DNA from: Labrenzia sp. PHM005
GTDB taxonomy: Bacteria; Pseudomonadota; Alphaproteobacteria; Rhizobiales; Stappiaceae
Direction of reading: 5' to 3'
Length of the DNA stretch: 64,000 nucleotides
Assembly: GCF_006517275.1 (NCBI RefSeq)
Contig: NZ_CP041191.1
Span: 3,405,001-3,469,000, forward strand
Within the stretch, counting starts at the first letter, position 1. Each line of letters starts with the position of its first letter. Under the pieces are notes generated by a model, which saw only the letters and a list, made by a program, of their open reading frames with translations, ran no database searches and was not told the DNA's origin. A program made the position numbers and the translations under genes. This document shows positions 33,687 to 43,438 of this stretch, piece by piece.

Positions 33687-34784
33687 TCAGTTGAGCTTCA
33701 GGTTCGGCTTAGGCGGTGGGCTGACTTTACTCCAGGCGCTGGTGACAAGCATGCGGTCGGGCTTTGCTCTGGGCTTCGGTACGAACTCCGGTTGGGGCAC
33801 AAACCATGTCTTGATGGTGTGGCGCCGGGCAGGAACCGGATCGGCCAGATAGCTTTTCTTTCCAGGCAGTCCCCACGGATAGAGCTTGTCTTGCTTGGCT
33901 TCATAGACCGCGGTCTGATCACTGCACAGGCGCAGGCGCATGTCTTCCGGCGGGGTATCTGGAGTGTTGGCAAGATCCTTTAAGACTGTACCTTTGGACA
34001 CCAAGGTGCCGTCAAAGGCCTCGGTGAAGAGCTTCGCTGTTCGCTCAGAGCGTTCCCGTCCCGTGGTGGCGCCCAGAACAACAGTTAGTATCCGTCGCCC
34101 GTCTCTTTCTGCTACGGCCGCGATGTTGCGCCCTGCAGGGCAGACGAAACCGGTTTTCAGGCCCAACGTACCTGGAAATCGGGTCAAAAGATTGTTGTAG
34201 GACTTCAGATCCTGGCCATCGATCTGGACCGCCGCCGTTGTGTAGATCGCGTGATACTGCGGATATTTCTGGTAGAGCTCGATGGAAAGCAAAGCGAGGT
34301 CGCGGGCCGATACAGTTTGTTTGCGGTCGAATAAGCCGTTCGGATTGGTGAAATGGCTGGCGGTCAACCCGAGGCGTTCAGCTGCCGCATTCATCCGTGC
34401 GACAAAAGCGTCCTCCGATCCGGCAACCGTTTCAGCCAACGCCACGGCGACGTTGTTTGCTGAGCTGACAAGAACTGCGTAAAGCGCATCTTCCAAGCTC
34501 ATAGCGCTTCCGACTTTGAGGCTGGTTTTCACCCATCTCTGCCGCATGGCCTGATGCGATAAAATCACGGGAGTTTTGAGATCAATTTCGTTGTTTGCGA
34601 GCGCTTCAAACGTCACCAACGCGGTCATAAGTTTGGTGGTTGAGGCTGGATACCAGCGGTGTCCTGCATCCTCAGAATGAAGCACTGCACCGGTATCAAG
34701 ATCGACCACGAGCGACGGGGTCGCCAGGAGCGCGCGCGGGCTCATAGCAAGGATCAGGATCGCAATTGCGAAGAGACAACGCAT
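33687..34784 (-). CDS. D-alanyl-D-alanine carboxypeptidase (S11, no SPOR)
   Basis: 365 residues with a signal peptide (1-21). Active-site motifs: Ser48/Lys51 in PASTTKLMT, Ser108-x-Asn110 in SSANNVAV, and Lys210-Thr-Gly in LGLKTGFV. It trims peptidoglycan pentapeptides in the periplasm. Unlike the SPOR-bearing enzyme at 15.4 kb, it ends in a short basic, proline-rich tail (WSKVSPPPKPNLKLN) with no targeting domain. Its 3' end is 16 bp from the convergent HxlR gene. The ribosome site is weak. Confidence 0.9.
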   Translation of the reverse strand: MRCLFAIAILILAMSPRALLATPSLVVDLDTGAVLHSEDAGHRWYPASTTKLMTALVTFEALANNEIDLKTPVILSHQAMRQRWVKTSLKVGSAMSLEDALYAVLVSSANNVAVALAETVAGSEDAFVARMNAAAERLGLTASHFTNPNGLFDRKQTVSARDLALLSIELYQKYPQYHAIYTTAAVQIDGQDLKSYNNLLTRFPGTLGLKTGFVCPAGRNIAAVAERDGRRILTVVLGATTGRERSERTAKLFTEAFDGTLVSKGTVLKDLANTPDTPPEDMRLRLCSDQTAVYEAKQDKLYPWGLPGKKSYLADPVPARRHTIKTWFVPQPEFVPKPRAKPDRMLVTSAWSKVSPPPKPNLKLN

Positions 34785-35036
34785 CAGAAAACCCGGACAT
34801 TTATGAAAGGCTGCACCAATGAGACCCCGCTCGCAGTGATTACCTCACGTCATGAAACAGTGGATAGCCGGACAGTGTGGCTAAATTGAAACTTTACAAA
34901 CTCTATCCCCAAAGACCATGTCGTTTAGCTTCTAATGCCCTCGAGTTACCCCGTTGCAAATTTTTTGGTTCAAATGCAGGCGAAACTGGTTCCATCGTAT
35001 CTTGTCAGGCTTTCCAATGGGCGCCAAACTCTCGCC

Positions 35037-35840
35037 ATGGTATTTGGCAAGCTCACATTTCCTGCGTTCTTGAGTGTATGCATTGCTGCCTGCATCGTCT
35101 TTTCTTTGAGTGCAAAGGCAGGTCAATTCGATCAAACGACGCTCTACCTAAATTATTTGCCGCACAGACTGACCGAAACCAGCGGCCAGCAGTATGACCG
35201 GCTTCTTGAGGAGCTGATCGGCGACGATGACAGGGCGGTTTTCCGCCAAGCCGTTCCGCTGGCTCGCGGCAAAGCTCTGTTTCTGCCCAATCCTGATGCT
35301 TGTTTGTTTCCAACGAACATTTTGGCGCTCCGGATTGACCAAAATGCCTACAAATTGTTGGTGTCCGAGACCGTCGATATTGTGTCTTTGCGGCTCTACA
35401 CAGCGAGATCTTCAACCTCATTTGCATCAGTGACGGACTTCGATCCCCGCCGGGTTGGGTTCATCAGTGGATCCGGTGCCATCCAGAGCCTGCCCAATTC
35501 GGACCAGTTTGTCGCGATCCCGTCGGAGAAACAGTTGATAGCGATGCTTGAGCTTGGCCGGCTTGATGCCTTCCTTGGGCATCATCCGGACACAGCTCTG
35601 GCGCTTGACCATCTTGGCAAACCGGATGCCTTGCATGTCAGCCCGATCACCATCAAGAATCTGCGCTTTCCGGTTACATTCATCTGCCACGACACAGCAG
35701 TGGGCCGGACGTTTATCTCAGAAATCAACAAGCGTATTGCTGCGGTTCATAAGTCCGGACGCTTGCGGGACATTCTCGGACCCCATGCCGATCTGCCAGA
35801 GCTTAAGACGGCAGAAAACACTGAAGACATGACCCGGTAG
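35037..35840 (+). CDS. orphan periplasmic solute-binding-like protein
   Basis: 267 residues from the ATG at 35037, which places a clean signal peptide (FGKLTFPAFLSVCIAACIVFSLSAKA) at the front; a longer frame from 34935 is less likely. The mature part has the two-lobe rhythm of family-3-like periplasmic binding proteins: 'RVGFISGSGAIQSLPNSDQF', 'QLIAMLELGRLDAFLGHHPDTALAL' and a C-terminal 'FISEINKRIAAVHKSGRLRDIL'. No ABC permease or ATPase is adjacent. It may feed a distant transporter or a sensor. Similarity to the other four orphan binding proteins here is at the level of pattern only. Confidence 0.65.
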   Translation: MVFGKLTFPAFLSVCIAACIVFSLSAKAGQFDQTTLYLNYLPHRLTETSGQQYDRLLEELIGDDDRAVFRQAVPLARGKALFLPNPDACLFPTNILALRIDQNAYKLLVSETVDIVSLRLYTARSSTSFASVTDFDPRRVGFISGSGAIQSLPNSDQFVAIPSEKQLIAMLELGRLDAFLGHHPDTALALDHLGKPDALHVSPITIKNLRFPVTFICHDTAVGRTFISEINKRIAAVHKSGRLRDILGPHADLPELKTAENTEDMTR

Positions 35841-35952
35841 GGCAGGTCGCCAAGACATCTGTTTTTACATACCCAATCGTTATTGTGCTCTCTTCTGGAA
35901 AGCAGAGATGATCCGCTTCTATGTTTAGCCAACAACGTCGGACCGACATTCC

Positions 35953-37293
35953 TTACGGGTTAGATTGCGCGTACGGGCGCATGACGTTGTTGACATGGTT
36001 GAGCAGCGCATTGAACGCGTCCTTGCGTTTTTTGATTTCCTGTTTTCCAGCCTGAGGATTGTTGGTCAGGTCGCCAAGGTCGGTGATCAGGTTGATGTTA
36101 ATGTAGACCATGACGCCTTCAAGGAAGTCCTGAACGTGTTTCTTCATCGTGGCGTCTTTGATGGAAAAGGCGGCCTGTGAGAAAATGTATGCATCGTCAA
36201 ACAGGCATTTGCTGTTTTTCAGTTTGTCGCAATCGACATGCTTGGTGATTGTGCCGCCTTTGCCGTCATCAAACTTGTCCGGACATTGGTTTGGCCGTGT
36301 TCCGGCGTTGATGGCTGCGATCAGAAAAGCCTCCTGGCCATCGATGTATTTGGTGTATGCCGACACGGCGTTCATCACGCGGACCAACTTGTTGTGCGCG
36401 TCCCTATTGCCGTTGCTGAGATCGTAGAATTTTTTGGCCGACGCATCCGTTTGGTTTTCAGCCTTGAAATGGCAGCTAGCAGAGTTGCGGTATTTGACCG
36501 GAGACGGCGCTTTTCGGCACACACGGGGAGCGGGCATGCAGGCGCGGGCACACAGTCCCTTGGTGCCATCTGGTTTCTTGGAGCAGCTCCAGTCGCCGCA
36601 GGTCTGTCCGCCCTTTGTTGCACATTGCCGGCATTCAACAAATCCGCTTGCGGCAAGGGTGCATTGTGTAACATCAAAGCAGGGTTCGCCGGGTTTCAGT
36701 TTGGAGGCATCGCATAACGCCTGCCCGGATGACCCGAGACCCGGTGCGAGCTTTTGGCCAAGCTTCTCGAGGCGCTGGGCAAGGCCAATCGTGAAAGATG
36801 AAGGTTGCAACCGGGGTTGGCGTTCCTCGGGCAAGGGGACGCGGCAGATGCCGGCTTCGGCGTCAACGAGCACATTCACATTGCACAACGCCCGGGAACA
36901 ATTTGATTTAGGCCCCCAGGTTCCTTCTGTCCCCGGCCCGTCATCATCCAGACAACAACAATCGAAAGGCTTCGCTCTACAAAGCTCGTCGCTCACAATG
37001 AGGTGGCTTGCGCATTCGTTCGCAGATTTGAAATTGTAGTATGGCAGCCCGTCATCTAACTGGCAGCAAACCGGGCTCGGTGCTGTTTCGCTGAGTTCAA
37101 GAATGCGATTGAACTTCTCAGCGTCAAACAGGCCGTGATCTATGATGGGTGACTGAAGAAGAGGCGCGGTTTCTCGAAAACCTGGAATACTGTCCAAAGA
37201 AAGCGATTGAGCATACCCAGGCTGATACGAAACAGCTGCAACTCCGCAACAGATCAATAAAATGCGAGCAAGGATCGTTCTAACAAAACTCAT
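35953..37293 (-). CDS. secreted cysteine-rich protein of unknown function
   Basis: 446 residues with a signal peptide (about 1-29) and an AGGGAA ribosome site. The mature protein carries 24 cysteines, an even number consistent with up to 12 disulfides. They fall in an N-terminal cluster (CCQLDD, FDCCCLDD, NCSRALC), a middle cluster (EPCFDVTQC, ECRQC, QTCGDWSC, GLCARAC) and three single ones near the C terminus. A helical C-terminal part (~310-446) has few cysteines. Cys spacing in the middle resembles small disulfide-knot repeats, but no family is recognised. Convergent with an orphan binding protein gene; upstream is the aspS leader. Periplasmic or extracellular location is inferred. Confidence 0.7.
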   Translation of the reverse strand: MSFVRTILARILLICCGVAAVSYQPGYAQSLSLDSIPGFRETAPLLQSPIIDHGLFDAEKFNRILELSETAPSPVCCQLDDGLPYYNFKSANECASHLIVSDELCRAKPFDCCCLDDDGPGTEGTWGPKSNCSRALCNVNVLVDAEAGICRVPLPEERQPRLQPSSFTIGLAQRLEKLGQKLAPGLGSSGQALCDASKLKPGEPCFDVTQCTLAASGFVECRQCATKGGQTCGDWSCSKKPDGTKGLCARACMPAPRVCRKAPSPVKYRNSASCHFKAENQTDASAKKFYDLSNGNRDAHNKLVRVMNAVSAYTKYIDGQEAFLIAAINAGTRPNQCPDKFDDGKGGTITKHVDCDKLKNSKCLFDDAYIFSQAAFSIKDATMKKHVQDFLEGVMVYININLITDLGDLTNNPQAGKQEIKKRKDAFNALLNHVNNVMRPYAQSNP

Positions 37294-37605
37294 AGTGTAG
37301 TTCCCTTATTCATAGGGAGTGCCCAAAAGCAGGTGGATGCAACAAAATCGAGTAACTTTTAAATCTGCCAGTGATGGTATCACGCATTGGGCTCAGGCAA
37401 AACAAATGTCTGTTGTGGACTCCCGTTAGATAAAACGCGTCTCTCTCCGGTGCATGCCAGCCGTCCCTTGACTTTTGCCGCCCTTCATGGCTTGTGCAGC
37501 GCGCACGGCCTGCGTTCTGCGGGCCGTAATGATTTTCTGTGCCGTGACGCCTTGGATGCGTTATCAGACGCGCAGCACTCTGAAGTTAAGAAACGAGGAA
37601 CGAGA
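37294..37605 (+). promoter_or_regulatory. aspS upstream region with leader hairpin
   Basis: 312 bp between divergent genes. A stem ACGGCCTGC / GCGGGCCGT (one T-G pair) with a GTTCT loop lies at 37505-37527, about 80 bp before the aspS ATG. The aspS frame stays open upstream to 37387, but the extra 73 residues are not AspRS-like. No T-box features were seen. Confidence 0.4.
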
Positions 37606-39390
37606 ATGCATCCCTACCGTAGCCATACTTGCGGTGATCTGCGTCTGTCCGATGAAGGCCAGACCATCCGTCTTTCCGGCTGGGTCCACCGGGTCCGAGA
37701 TCATGGCGGGGTGCTGTTCATCGATCTGCGCGACCACTACGGCATGACACAGTGTGTGGTCGATCCGGATTCTTCAGCATTTGGCCTGGCTGAAACCGTG
37801 CGCTCCGAATGGTGTATCCGCATCGATGCGACCGTGAAGAAGCGGACCGATGAGACCATCAATCCGGATCTGCCGACAGGCGAGATTGAAGTCTTCATCC
37901 GCGACATGGAAATCCTTGGATCTGCCAAGGAACTGCCGCTGCCGGTCTTCGGTGAGCAGGAGTACCCGGAAGAGGTGCGCCTGAAGTATCGCTTCCTGGA
38001 TTTGCGCCGCGAAAAGCTGCACAACAACATGATCCTGCGCTCCAATGTGGTGCGCGATCTGCGCGACCGCATGTGGGACATCGGCTTCAACGAATTCCAA
38101 ACTCCGATCATCACCGCCTCGTCTCCGGAAGGCGCACGTGACTTCCTGGTGCCGTCCCGTCTGCATCCTGGGAAATTTTATGCGCTGCCGCAGGCACCGC
38201 AGCAGTTCAAGCAGCTGCTGATGGTCTCCGGCTTTGACAAATACTTCCAGATCGCACCGTGCTTCCGCGATGAAGACCCGCGCGCTGACCGGTCACCGAC
38301 CGACTTCTATCAGCTGGACATGGAGATGTCCTTCGTCACCCAGCAAGAAGTCTTCGACACAATCGAGCCGGTGATGGCGGGCTGTTTTGAGCGGTTCGGC
38401 AACGGCCGTCCTGTGAACCGCAACTGGCCGCAGATTTCTTATAAAGATTCTGCGCTGTGGTACGGCACCGACAAGCCGGACCTTCGTAACCCGATCAAGA
38501 TGCAGATAGTGTCTGAACATTTTGCTGGTTCCGGGTTTGCGATCTTTGCCAACCTTCTGGAGCAGCCGGGCACGGAAATCCGCGCGATTCCGGCGCCGAA
38601 AGGCGGCAGCCGCAAGTTCTGCGACCGCATGAACAAGTTCGCGCAAGGCGAAGGCCTGCCGGGCATGGGCTACATCTTCTGGCGCGAAGCGCAGGACGGC
38701 AGCGGCATGGAAGCCGCTGGCCCGCTAGCCAAGAACATTGGTCCGGAGCGCACAGAAGCGATCCGCCAGCAGCTTGGTCTTGACGTCGGCGACGCCGCTT
38801 TCTTCCTGGGCGGCAAACCGAAGCAGTTCCAGGCTGTTGCCGCCAAGGCGCGTGTCATCATCGGTGAGGAGCTCGGCCACACTGACATGGACCGGTTCGA
38901 ATTTGCCTGGATCGTCGATTTCCCGATCTACGAGCAGGACGAAGAAACCGGCGAGATCGATTTCGAGCACAACCCGTTCTCCATGCCACAGGGCGGAATG
39001 GAAGCCCTAGAAGGCGACCCGCTTGAAGTCCTCGGCTGGCAGTACGATCTCTCCTGCAACGGTCACGAGCTGGTATCCGGGGCGATCCGGAACCACAAGC
39101 CGGAAATCATGTACAAGGCCTTTGAAATCGCCGGTTATCCGCCGGAAGAGGTCAACAAGCGCTTTGGCGGCATGGTCAACGCATTCCAGTATGGCGCCCC
39201 GCCACACGGTGGCTGTGCAGCCGGGATCGACCGGATGGTGATGCTCTTGGCCGATGAAGCCAACATTCGCGAAGTCATGCTGTTCCCGATGAACCAGAAG
39301 GCGGAAGACCTGATGATGGGCGCGCCGAATGAAGCGGAAACGGCTCAGCTACGTGAACTGCATTTGCGGCTGAACCTTCCGGAAGAGTAA
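37606..39390 (+). CDS. aspS: aspartate-tRNA ligase
   Basis: 594 residues from the ATG at 37606 (GAGGAACG ribosome site), full length for a bacterial AspRS. An N-terminal OB-fold anticodon-binding domain ('[23 protein letters not shown]') leads to the class II catalytic core with motif 2 region '[24 protein letters not shown]', the bacterial GAD insertion (~290-420), and motif 3 '[27 protein letters not shown]'. It charges tRNA-Asp. Alphaproteobacterial AspRS is often non-discriminating and also charges tRNA-Asn for GatCAB; the sequence alone does not settle this. The protein ends with the typical LNLPEE. Confidence 0.96.
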   Translation: MHPYRSHTCGDLRLSDEGQTIRLSGWVHRVRDHGGVLFIDLRDHYGMTQCVVDPDSSAFGLAETVRSEWCIRIDATVKKRTDETINPDLPTGEIEVFIRDMEILGSAKELPLPVFGEQEYPEEVRLKYRFLDLRREKLHNNMILRSNVVRDLRDRMWDIGFNEFQTPIITASSPEGARDFLVPSRLHPGKFYALPQAPQQFKQLLMVSGFDKYFQIAPCFRDEDPRADRSPTDFYQLDMEMSFVTQQEVFDTIEPVMAGCFERFGNGRPVNRNWPQISYKDSALWYGTDKPDLRNPIKMQIVSEHFAGSGFAIFANLLEQPGTEIRAIPAPKGGSRKFCDRMNKFAQGEGLPGMGYIFWREAQDGSGMEAAGPLAKNIGPERTEAIRQQLGLDVGDAAFFLGGKPKQFQAVAAKARVIIGEELGHTDMDRFEFAWIVDFPIYEQDEETGEIDFEHNPFSMPQGGMEALEGDPLEVLGWQYDLSCNGHELVSGAIRNHKPEIMYKAFEIAGYPPEEVNKRFGGMVNAFQYGAPPHGGCAAGIDRMVMLLADEANIREVMLFPMNQKAEDLMMGAPNEAETAQLRELHLRLNLPEE

Positions 39391-39423
39391 GAATTCCGGT
39401 TGTTCGGAGATTTCTGATAAAAG

Positions 39424-39467
39424 GCTCCGGTCTGCCGGAGCAAAAGAGGCCGGCTTTGCTGGCCTCT
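39424..39467 (+). terminator. tandem hairpins after aspS
   Basis: Two stems: GCTCCGG / CCGGAGC (39424-39441) and AGAGGCC / GGCCTCT (39445-39467), 34 bp after aspS. No U tract follows, so this is a possible Rho-dependent end or processing stem. Confidence 0.4.
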
Positions 39468-39596
39468 GTCATATTGGTGCTGTCTTCCGGTCCGTCAGTC
39501 CTCACTGACTTATCGAATCGCGCTAAACACGGCGGACAAGGTGGTGGCGCTTTTACGGGAATAGTTTCTGGCGGCGTTTAAGAAAGGCGAGTTTGC

Positions 39597-41384
39597 GTGC
39601 TCAATTTTAAAAAATTGAACGCTGGGACTGACCCGGATGGAACGGTGCCTCTCATCCGGCGCCTCTTCGGGGAGAACCTGAAGACCTATGTTCCGCAATA
39701 CGCGCTGGCTTTTCTGTTCATGGGCCTGGTGGCGGCCACAACCGCGGCCAGTGCCTGGATCATGCGCGATGTGGTCAACGAGGTCTTTGTCGAACGCGAC
39801 AAGCAGATGGTCTATGTGATCGCCAGCGTCGTGATGGTGATCTTTGCAGTCAAAGGCGTTGCCACCTACGGTCAGCTTGTCGTTTTGGCCCGGGTCGGCA
39901 ATGGGATCATTGCCAGCCTGCAGAAGCGGCTGTTCGACCACATCCTGAAGCAGGATCAGGCTTACTTCGATCGCAAGTCGCTGGCAGAAATCAATGTTAT
40001 CGTCACACAGGGTGTCACCTCCGCGCGCATGACGATGGACATGGTGGTCGTCTCCTTGGGGCGTGATCTTTTGACGCTGATCGGTCTTGTGATCGTGATG
40101 GTCGTTCAAAATCCACTTCTGAGTTTCTTCGCGTTTGTCATCATGCCGCCCGCCGTCATCGGTGTTGCCGTATTGATCCGGCGGGTGAAAAAACACATGA
40201 ACCGCCAGGTGGTCTCCACCGCGAAAATCACGGCAGCCCTGCAGGAGACGGTGCTGGGTGTTCGGGTGGTCAAGGCGTTTGGTATGGAAGAGGCCATGCG
40301 CGGACGTATGGGCTATTCTGTTGAGGACGTACAGGCCCAGGCCAACAAGATTGCCGCGCTCAGCGCCCGAACCTCGCCGATGATGGACACCCTCGGCGGT
40401 TTCGCCATCGCCGGTGTGATTTTCTATGGCGGTTATTCCGTGGTGGAGCTGGGCCAGGATCCAGGAGCGCTTTTCTCCTTCATCACCGCGCTGCTGCTGG
40501 CCTATGATCCGGCCCGCCGGCTGGCGCGGCTGAATGTCAATCTTGGCCGCGAGATGGTCGGCCTCAAGCTGATGTATGAGTTGCTCGATGAAACACCGGA
40601 TTTGACCAGCAAGCCGGACGCCAAACATCTGGCGGTCAGCGATGGAGAAATTGTTTTTCAAGATGTCAGGTTTTCATATGGCGAGGGCACGGCACTGAAT
40701 GGGGCATCCTTCACCGCTGAGCCGGGCAAGATGACCGCACTGGTTGGCGCGTCTGGCGCGGGCAAGTCGACGGTCTTTTCGCTGATCGAGCGGTTTTATG
40801 ACCCGCAAGGCGGCGATATTCGCGTGGATGGCCAGTCCGTACAGGATGTTCAGATCGCCTCCTTGAGGGGCAGCATCGCCTATGTCGGCCAGGAAGCCTA
40901 TCTCTTCAACATGAGCCTGCGCGATAACATTGCTGTCGGGGTTCCAGGCGCAACACAGGCGCAGATTGAGACGGCGGCAAAAGCGGCCAACGCTCATGAG
41001 TTTATTACAGAGCTGCCGGATGGTTATGAAACCAGTGCCGGGGAGGGGGGCAGCAATCTCTCAGGCGGCCAGCGTCAGAGGATCGCCATTGCCCGGGCGA
41101 TGTTGCGCGACGCGCCGATCCTTCTCCTCGACGAGGCGACTTCCGCGCTTGATGCGGAATCCGAAGCCAAGATCCAATCTGCTCTGGACACTTTAATGGA
41201 AGGCCGGACCACTCTGGTGATTGCCCACCGGCTGTCGACGGTGCGCCACGCCCACCAAATCCACGTTATGGACCAGGGCAAGGTTGTTGAGAGCGGGACA
41301 CATGACAAGCTCTATGATCACGACGGCATCTACCGCCGTCTGTGCGATCTGCAGTTTCAGGACAAGACGGAAGCTGCGGAATAG
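39597..41384 (+). CDS. MsbA-like ABC exporter (fused permease/ATPase)
   Basis: 595 residues from a GTG start with AAGAAAGGCG upstream. N-terminal membrane domain with about six helices (~30-330), then a complete ATPase: Walker A GASGAGKST (~383-391), Q loop YVGQEAY, signature NLSGGQRQR, Walker B ILLLDEATSALD and H-loop His in VIAHRLST. A half-transporter that would dimerise and export a lipid, lipopolysaccharide precursor or drug. The MsbA-type assignment is by length and motif pattern. No genes for a specific substrate lie beside it. aspS is upstream, with tandem hairpins between. Confidence 0.92.
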   Translation: MLNFKKLNAGTDPDGTVPLIRRLFGENLKTYVPQYALAFLFMGLVAATTAASAWIMRDVVNEVFVERDKQMVYVIASVVMVIFAVKGVATYGQLVVLARVGNGIIASLQKRLFDHILKQDQAYFDRKSLAEINVIVTQGVTSARMTMDMVVVSLGRDLLTLIGLVIVMVVQNPLLSFFAFVIMPPAVIGVAVLIRRVKKHMNRQVVSTAKITAALQETVLGVRVVKAFGMEEAMRGRMGYSVEDVQAQANKIAALSARTSPMMDTLGGFAIAGVIFYGGYSVVELGQDPGALFSFITALLLAYDPARRLARLNVNLGREMVGLKLMYELLDETPDLTSKPDAKHLAVSDGEIVFQDVRFSYGEGTALNGASFTAEPGKMTALVGASGAGKSTVFSLIERFYDPQGGDIRVDGQSVQDVQIASLRGSIAYVGQEAYLFNMSLRDNIAVGVPGATQAQIETAAKAANAHEFITELPDGYETSAGEGGSNLSGGQRQRIAIARAMLRDAPILLLDEATSALDAESEAKIQSALDTLMEGRTTLVIAHRLSTVRHAHQIHVMDQGKVVESGTHDKLYDHDGIYRRLCDLQFQDKTEAAE

Positions 41385-41506
41385 GCGGCTTGCTCAAGCG
41401 CGTTCGCTGAAGCGTAGACCTTTGTGTTTCAGAACTAATTCACACGAATCATGGACAAAGGAGCTGTGCCTGGGTCGACTGTTCTAGTTCAGTTGGCTGA
41501 TTGAAA

Positions 41507-41707
41507 TTAGGCGCTCTTCGAACGGCTCATGTAGGTTTCCAGCTCCCGCTTAACCACCGGCATCAAGACATAGAGCTCGACGATATTGACCACTCCCATG
41601 GCAAAGATTGCCGTGTCTGAGAATTCAATGACCGGGTCGAGAAATGCAGCAGCGCCTATGATCACTCGGTCAGATGTCGCTCGGGCAATGGCGAAAAAGG
41701 GTGCCAA
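41507..41707 (-). pseudogene. C-terminal remnant of an alanine/sodium symporter (AGCS family)
   Basis: A 66-residue frame without a proper start (TTG, no ribosome site). Its sequence looks like the last two segments of an alanine:cation symporter: 'VIEFSDTAIFAMGVVNIVELYVLMPVVKRELETY', a hydrophobic helix then a charged cytosolic tail. Intact family members are roughly 450-500 residues. The upstream side is blocked at once by a terminator (41741-41773), so the rest of the gene is absent. Read as a deletion remnant; the family match is from memory of the C-terminal pattern. Confidence 0.5.
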
Positions 41708-41740
41708 GCAGGCATTTGGACGCTTGATATCTCCGAAACA

Positions 41741-41773
41741 AAAAAGGGCTGGCCAATGTGGCCAGCCCTTTTT
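41741..41773. terminator. strong bidirectional Rho-independent terminator
   Basis: Perfect 14-bp stem starting AAAAAGGGCTGGCC with an AATGT loop, ending in CCCTTTTTTG. It ends the minus-strand periplasmic-protein gene 67 bp away; T runs exist in both directions. Confidence 0.92.
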
Positions 41774-41839
41774 TGTTGTTCTGTAAGCTGCAGTAGTATC
41801 CGAAGCAGATCAGGTTCTCGAGATCACTTAGGTCGCTGC

Positions 41840-43012
41840 TTATTGGTTTGCCTGGATCGATACCCCGAGCAGTTGCGGGATCATTTGCGGTGCCATCATG
41901 GCCGCGCCCATAACCTGAGCAAAAGGTACGGGGCTGTCTGGGGAGGCGCTGATTTCCAGAGAGCCTGGATCGTTCAGATATTGGGTGATGGCTGCGGCCA
42001 CTTGGCCTTCCAATTCCTTATTCTGCAGCATGCCGAGCATCAGCGGGAGCGAGCCCGTCAGTCCGGCGACATATTGCGGTGTTTCAATGCCAGCCTTCTT
42101 GGCTTCTTGATCCAGGATCCGCCCTGTGAGCGAGGCATCGTCCAGCCGGATCTTAACGTTGGATACGGAAATGTTCTGCATGAGAGCCATGGATTCATCC
42201 GGATTGTCGGAAGACGTATTCAGCTTCTCGATGACCTCCCGGGTGACACCGCCAAGCGATACGGACAAAGACAAGGCAGCAGCGTTTTGGCCATCGATCT
42301 TCAGGTCCGGAATGTTGATGGTCGCCGCATCCGGATCCCACTTGCCGGAGCCTGAGACATTCATGGAAAGGGTCTCATACCCAAGCTCCTGAAGGGTCTT
42401 GGCTTCGTCAGCCTGGATTTGCTTCACATCAATAACGATACCGGTTACCGCGAAACGGCCGCTGGTCGGTTGATCCCCGTCCATGCTGTCGATGGTAGAC
42501 GTGATCTTGTCGATATTGGCAATTTTGCCATTCTCGTCATTGATCTGAATCGTGGAGGCTTCGACGGTCTTGTAGCTCGGGTCGACGTTCGGAGTGCCGT
42601 CCTTGATTTCTTCTGGCGCGGGCAGGACGACGTCAGTGGCCGACATGGTGGCCATTGTCATGCCGCCATCGTCTGCGACCAGCTCTAGATTGTCCAGCTG
42701 CAATCCGCCGAGTTTCAACCGGCCATTATCAAGCACCATGCCATCGCTCAATGTCGCTGTTGCAACGGTGACTTTTTCGTCGTCATCACCATCACTCTTG
42801 AGCACGAGGTCGGATATGGTGATCACACCGCCGTTTTCGGCGACCGCGCCGTAGCTCTCGACATCCCCTTCTTCAGAGTCGAGCAGTTTCAGAAAGGCAT
42901 CTGCAACCGGTACACCGGTGGCATCAAACGCCAGAACCGGGCCTGCTTGAGCGAGAAAAAGGCCGATCGCGGTTGAAAGGCCAAGGCTAATCCGGGATTT
43001 TTGGGCAAACAT
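41840..43012 (-). CDS. exported hypothetical protein, AsmA/DUF945-like
   Basis: 390 residues from the ATG at 43012 (GGAG site 9 bp upstream). Signal peptide at about 1-28 (GLSTAIGLFLAQAGPVLA). The mature protein is rich in short beta-like repeats of the form 'ITISDLVLKSDGDD', 'LKLGGLQLDNLELV', 'FAVTGIVIDVKQIQ' and 'ISVSNVKIRLDDASL', recalling beta-helical or AsmA-like lipid-groove proteins. No cysteine was noticed in the mature part. Function unknown; periplasmic by signal peptide. It is divergent from a membrane EAL gene, with a perfect CRP-type palindrome in the gap. Confidence 0.7.
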   Translation of the reverse strand: MFAQKSRISLGLSTAIGLFLAQAGPVLAFDATGVPVADAFLKLLDSEEGDVESYGAVAENGGVITISDLVLKSDGDDDEKVTVATATLSDGMVLDNGRLKLGGLQLDNLELVADDGGMTMATMSATDVVLPAPEEIKDGTPNVDPSYKTVEASTIQINDENGKIANIDKITSTIDSMDGDQPTSGRFAVTGIVIDVKQIQADEAKTLQELGYETLSMNVSGSGKWDPDAATINIPDLKIDGQNAAALSLSVSLGGVTREVIEKLNTSSDNPDESMALMQNISVSNVKIRLDDASLTGRILDQEAKKAGIETPQYVAGLTGSLPLMLGMLQNKELEGQVAAAITQYLNDPGSLEISASPDSPVPFAQVMGAAMMAPQMIPQLLGVSIQANQ

Positions 43013-43438
43013 TTTTGAATACTCCACCAAGCAGTGTCAGAGGCCGATGCCAAAGTAGGCCATAGTTTATACCAGCCACGCCAATTAGATGCCTATTATT
43101 TGCGACCGGTGTCTGAGGCGATCAAGGTCTGATGCCTCATGTGAAAAGTCTTGTCACCCAGTTGTTGAGGCAAGATTGTGACGGATGTCACACTACGATC
43201 CATTATCCTCAATTTCATTCGTAATCCGTTGTTTAGAATAGGCGCTGGGTTGCCCTGTTTCGAATGGTACAGAAAATGGATTTCAGATTGTCAATTTGAA
43301 TTCACCAAACAGATGCCAGAGCCTTGCTGTGTATCTTAAAATTCGGCTTTCAGGATTAAGAATTCATCACATATTCAGCGCTTGTTTACCCATTTCACGT
43401 CATGGTTGGCAGGACAGTGTTCACGATAGGTCTGTGCG
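43013..43438. other. divergent intergenic region, 426 bp
   Basis: Gene-free region between the exported protein and the EAL protein. Apart from the CRP-type site at 43177-43192 nothing was identified. Confidence 0.5.
43177..43192. promoter_or_regulatory. CRP-type palindrome TGTGA-N6-TCACA
   Basis: TGTGACGGATGTCACA, a perfect TGTGA-N6-TCACA site. It is 165 bp upstream of the exported-protein ATG (minus strand) and 247 bp upstream of the EAL gene start (plus strand). Confidence 0.6.

Noticed and set aside
37387..37605. 73-residue N-terminal extension of aspS
   Set aside because: Not AspRS-like; the ATG at 37606 has a good ribosome site and matches the family start.
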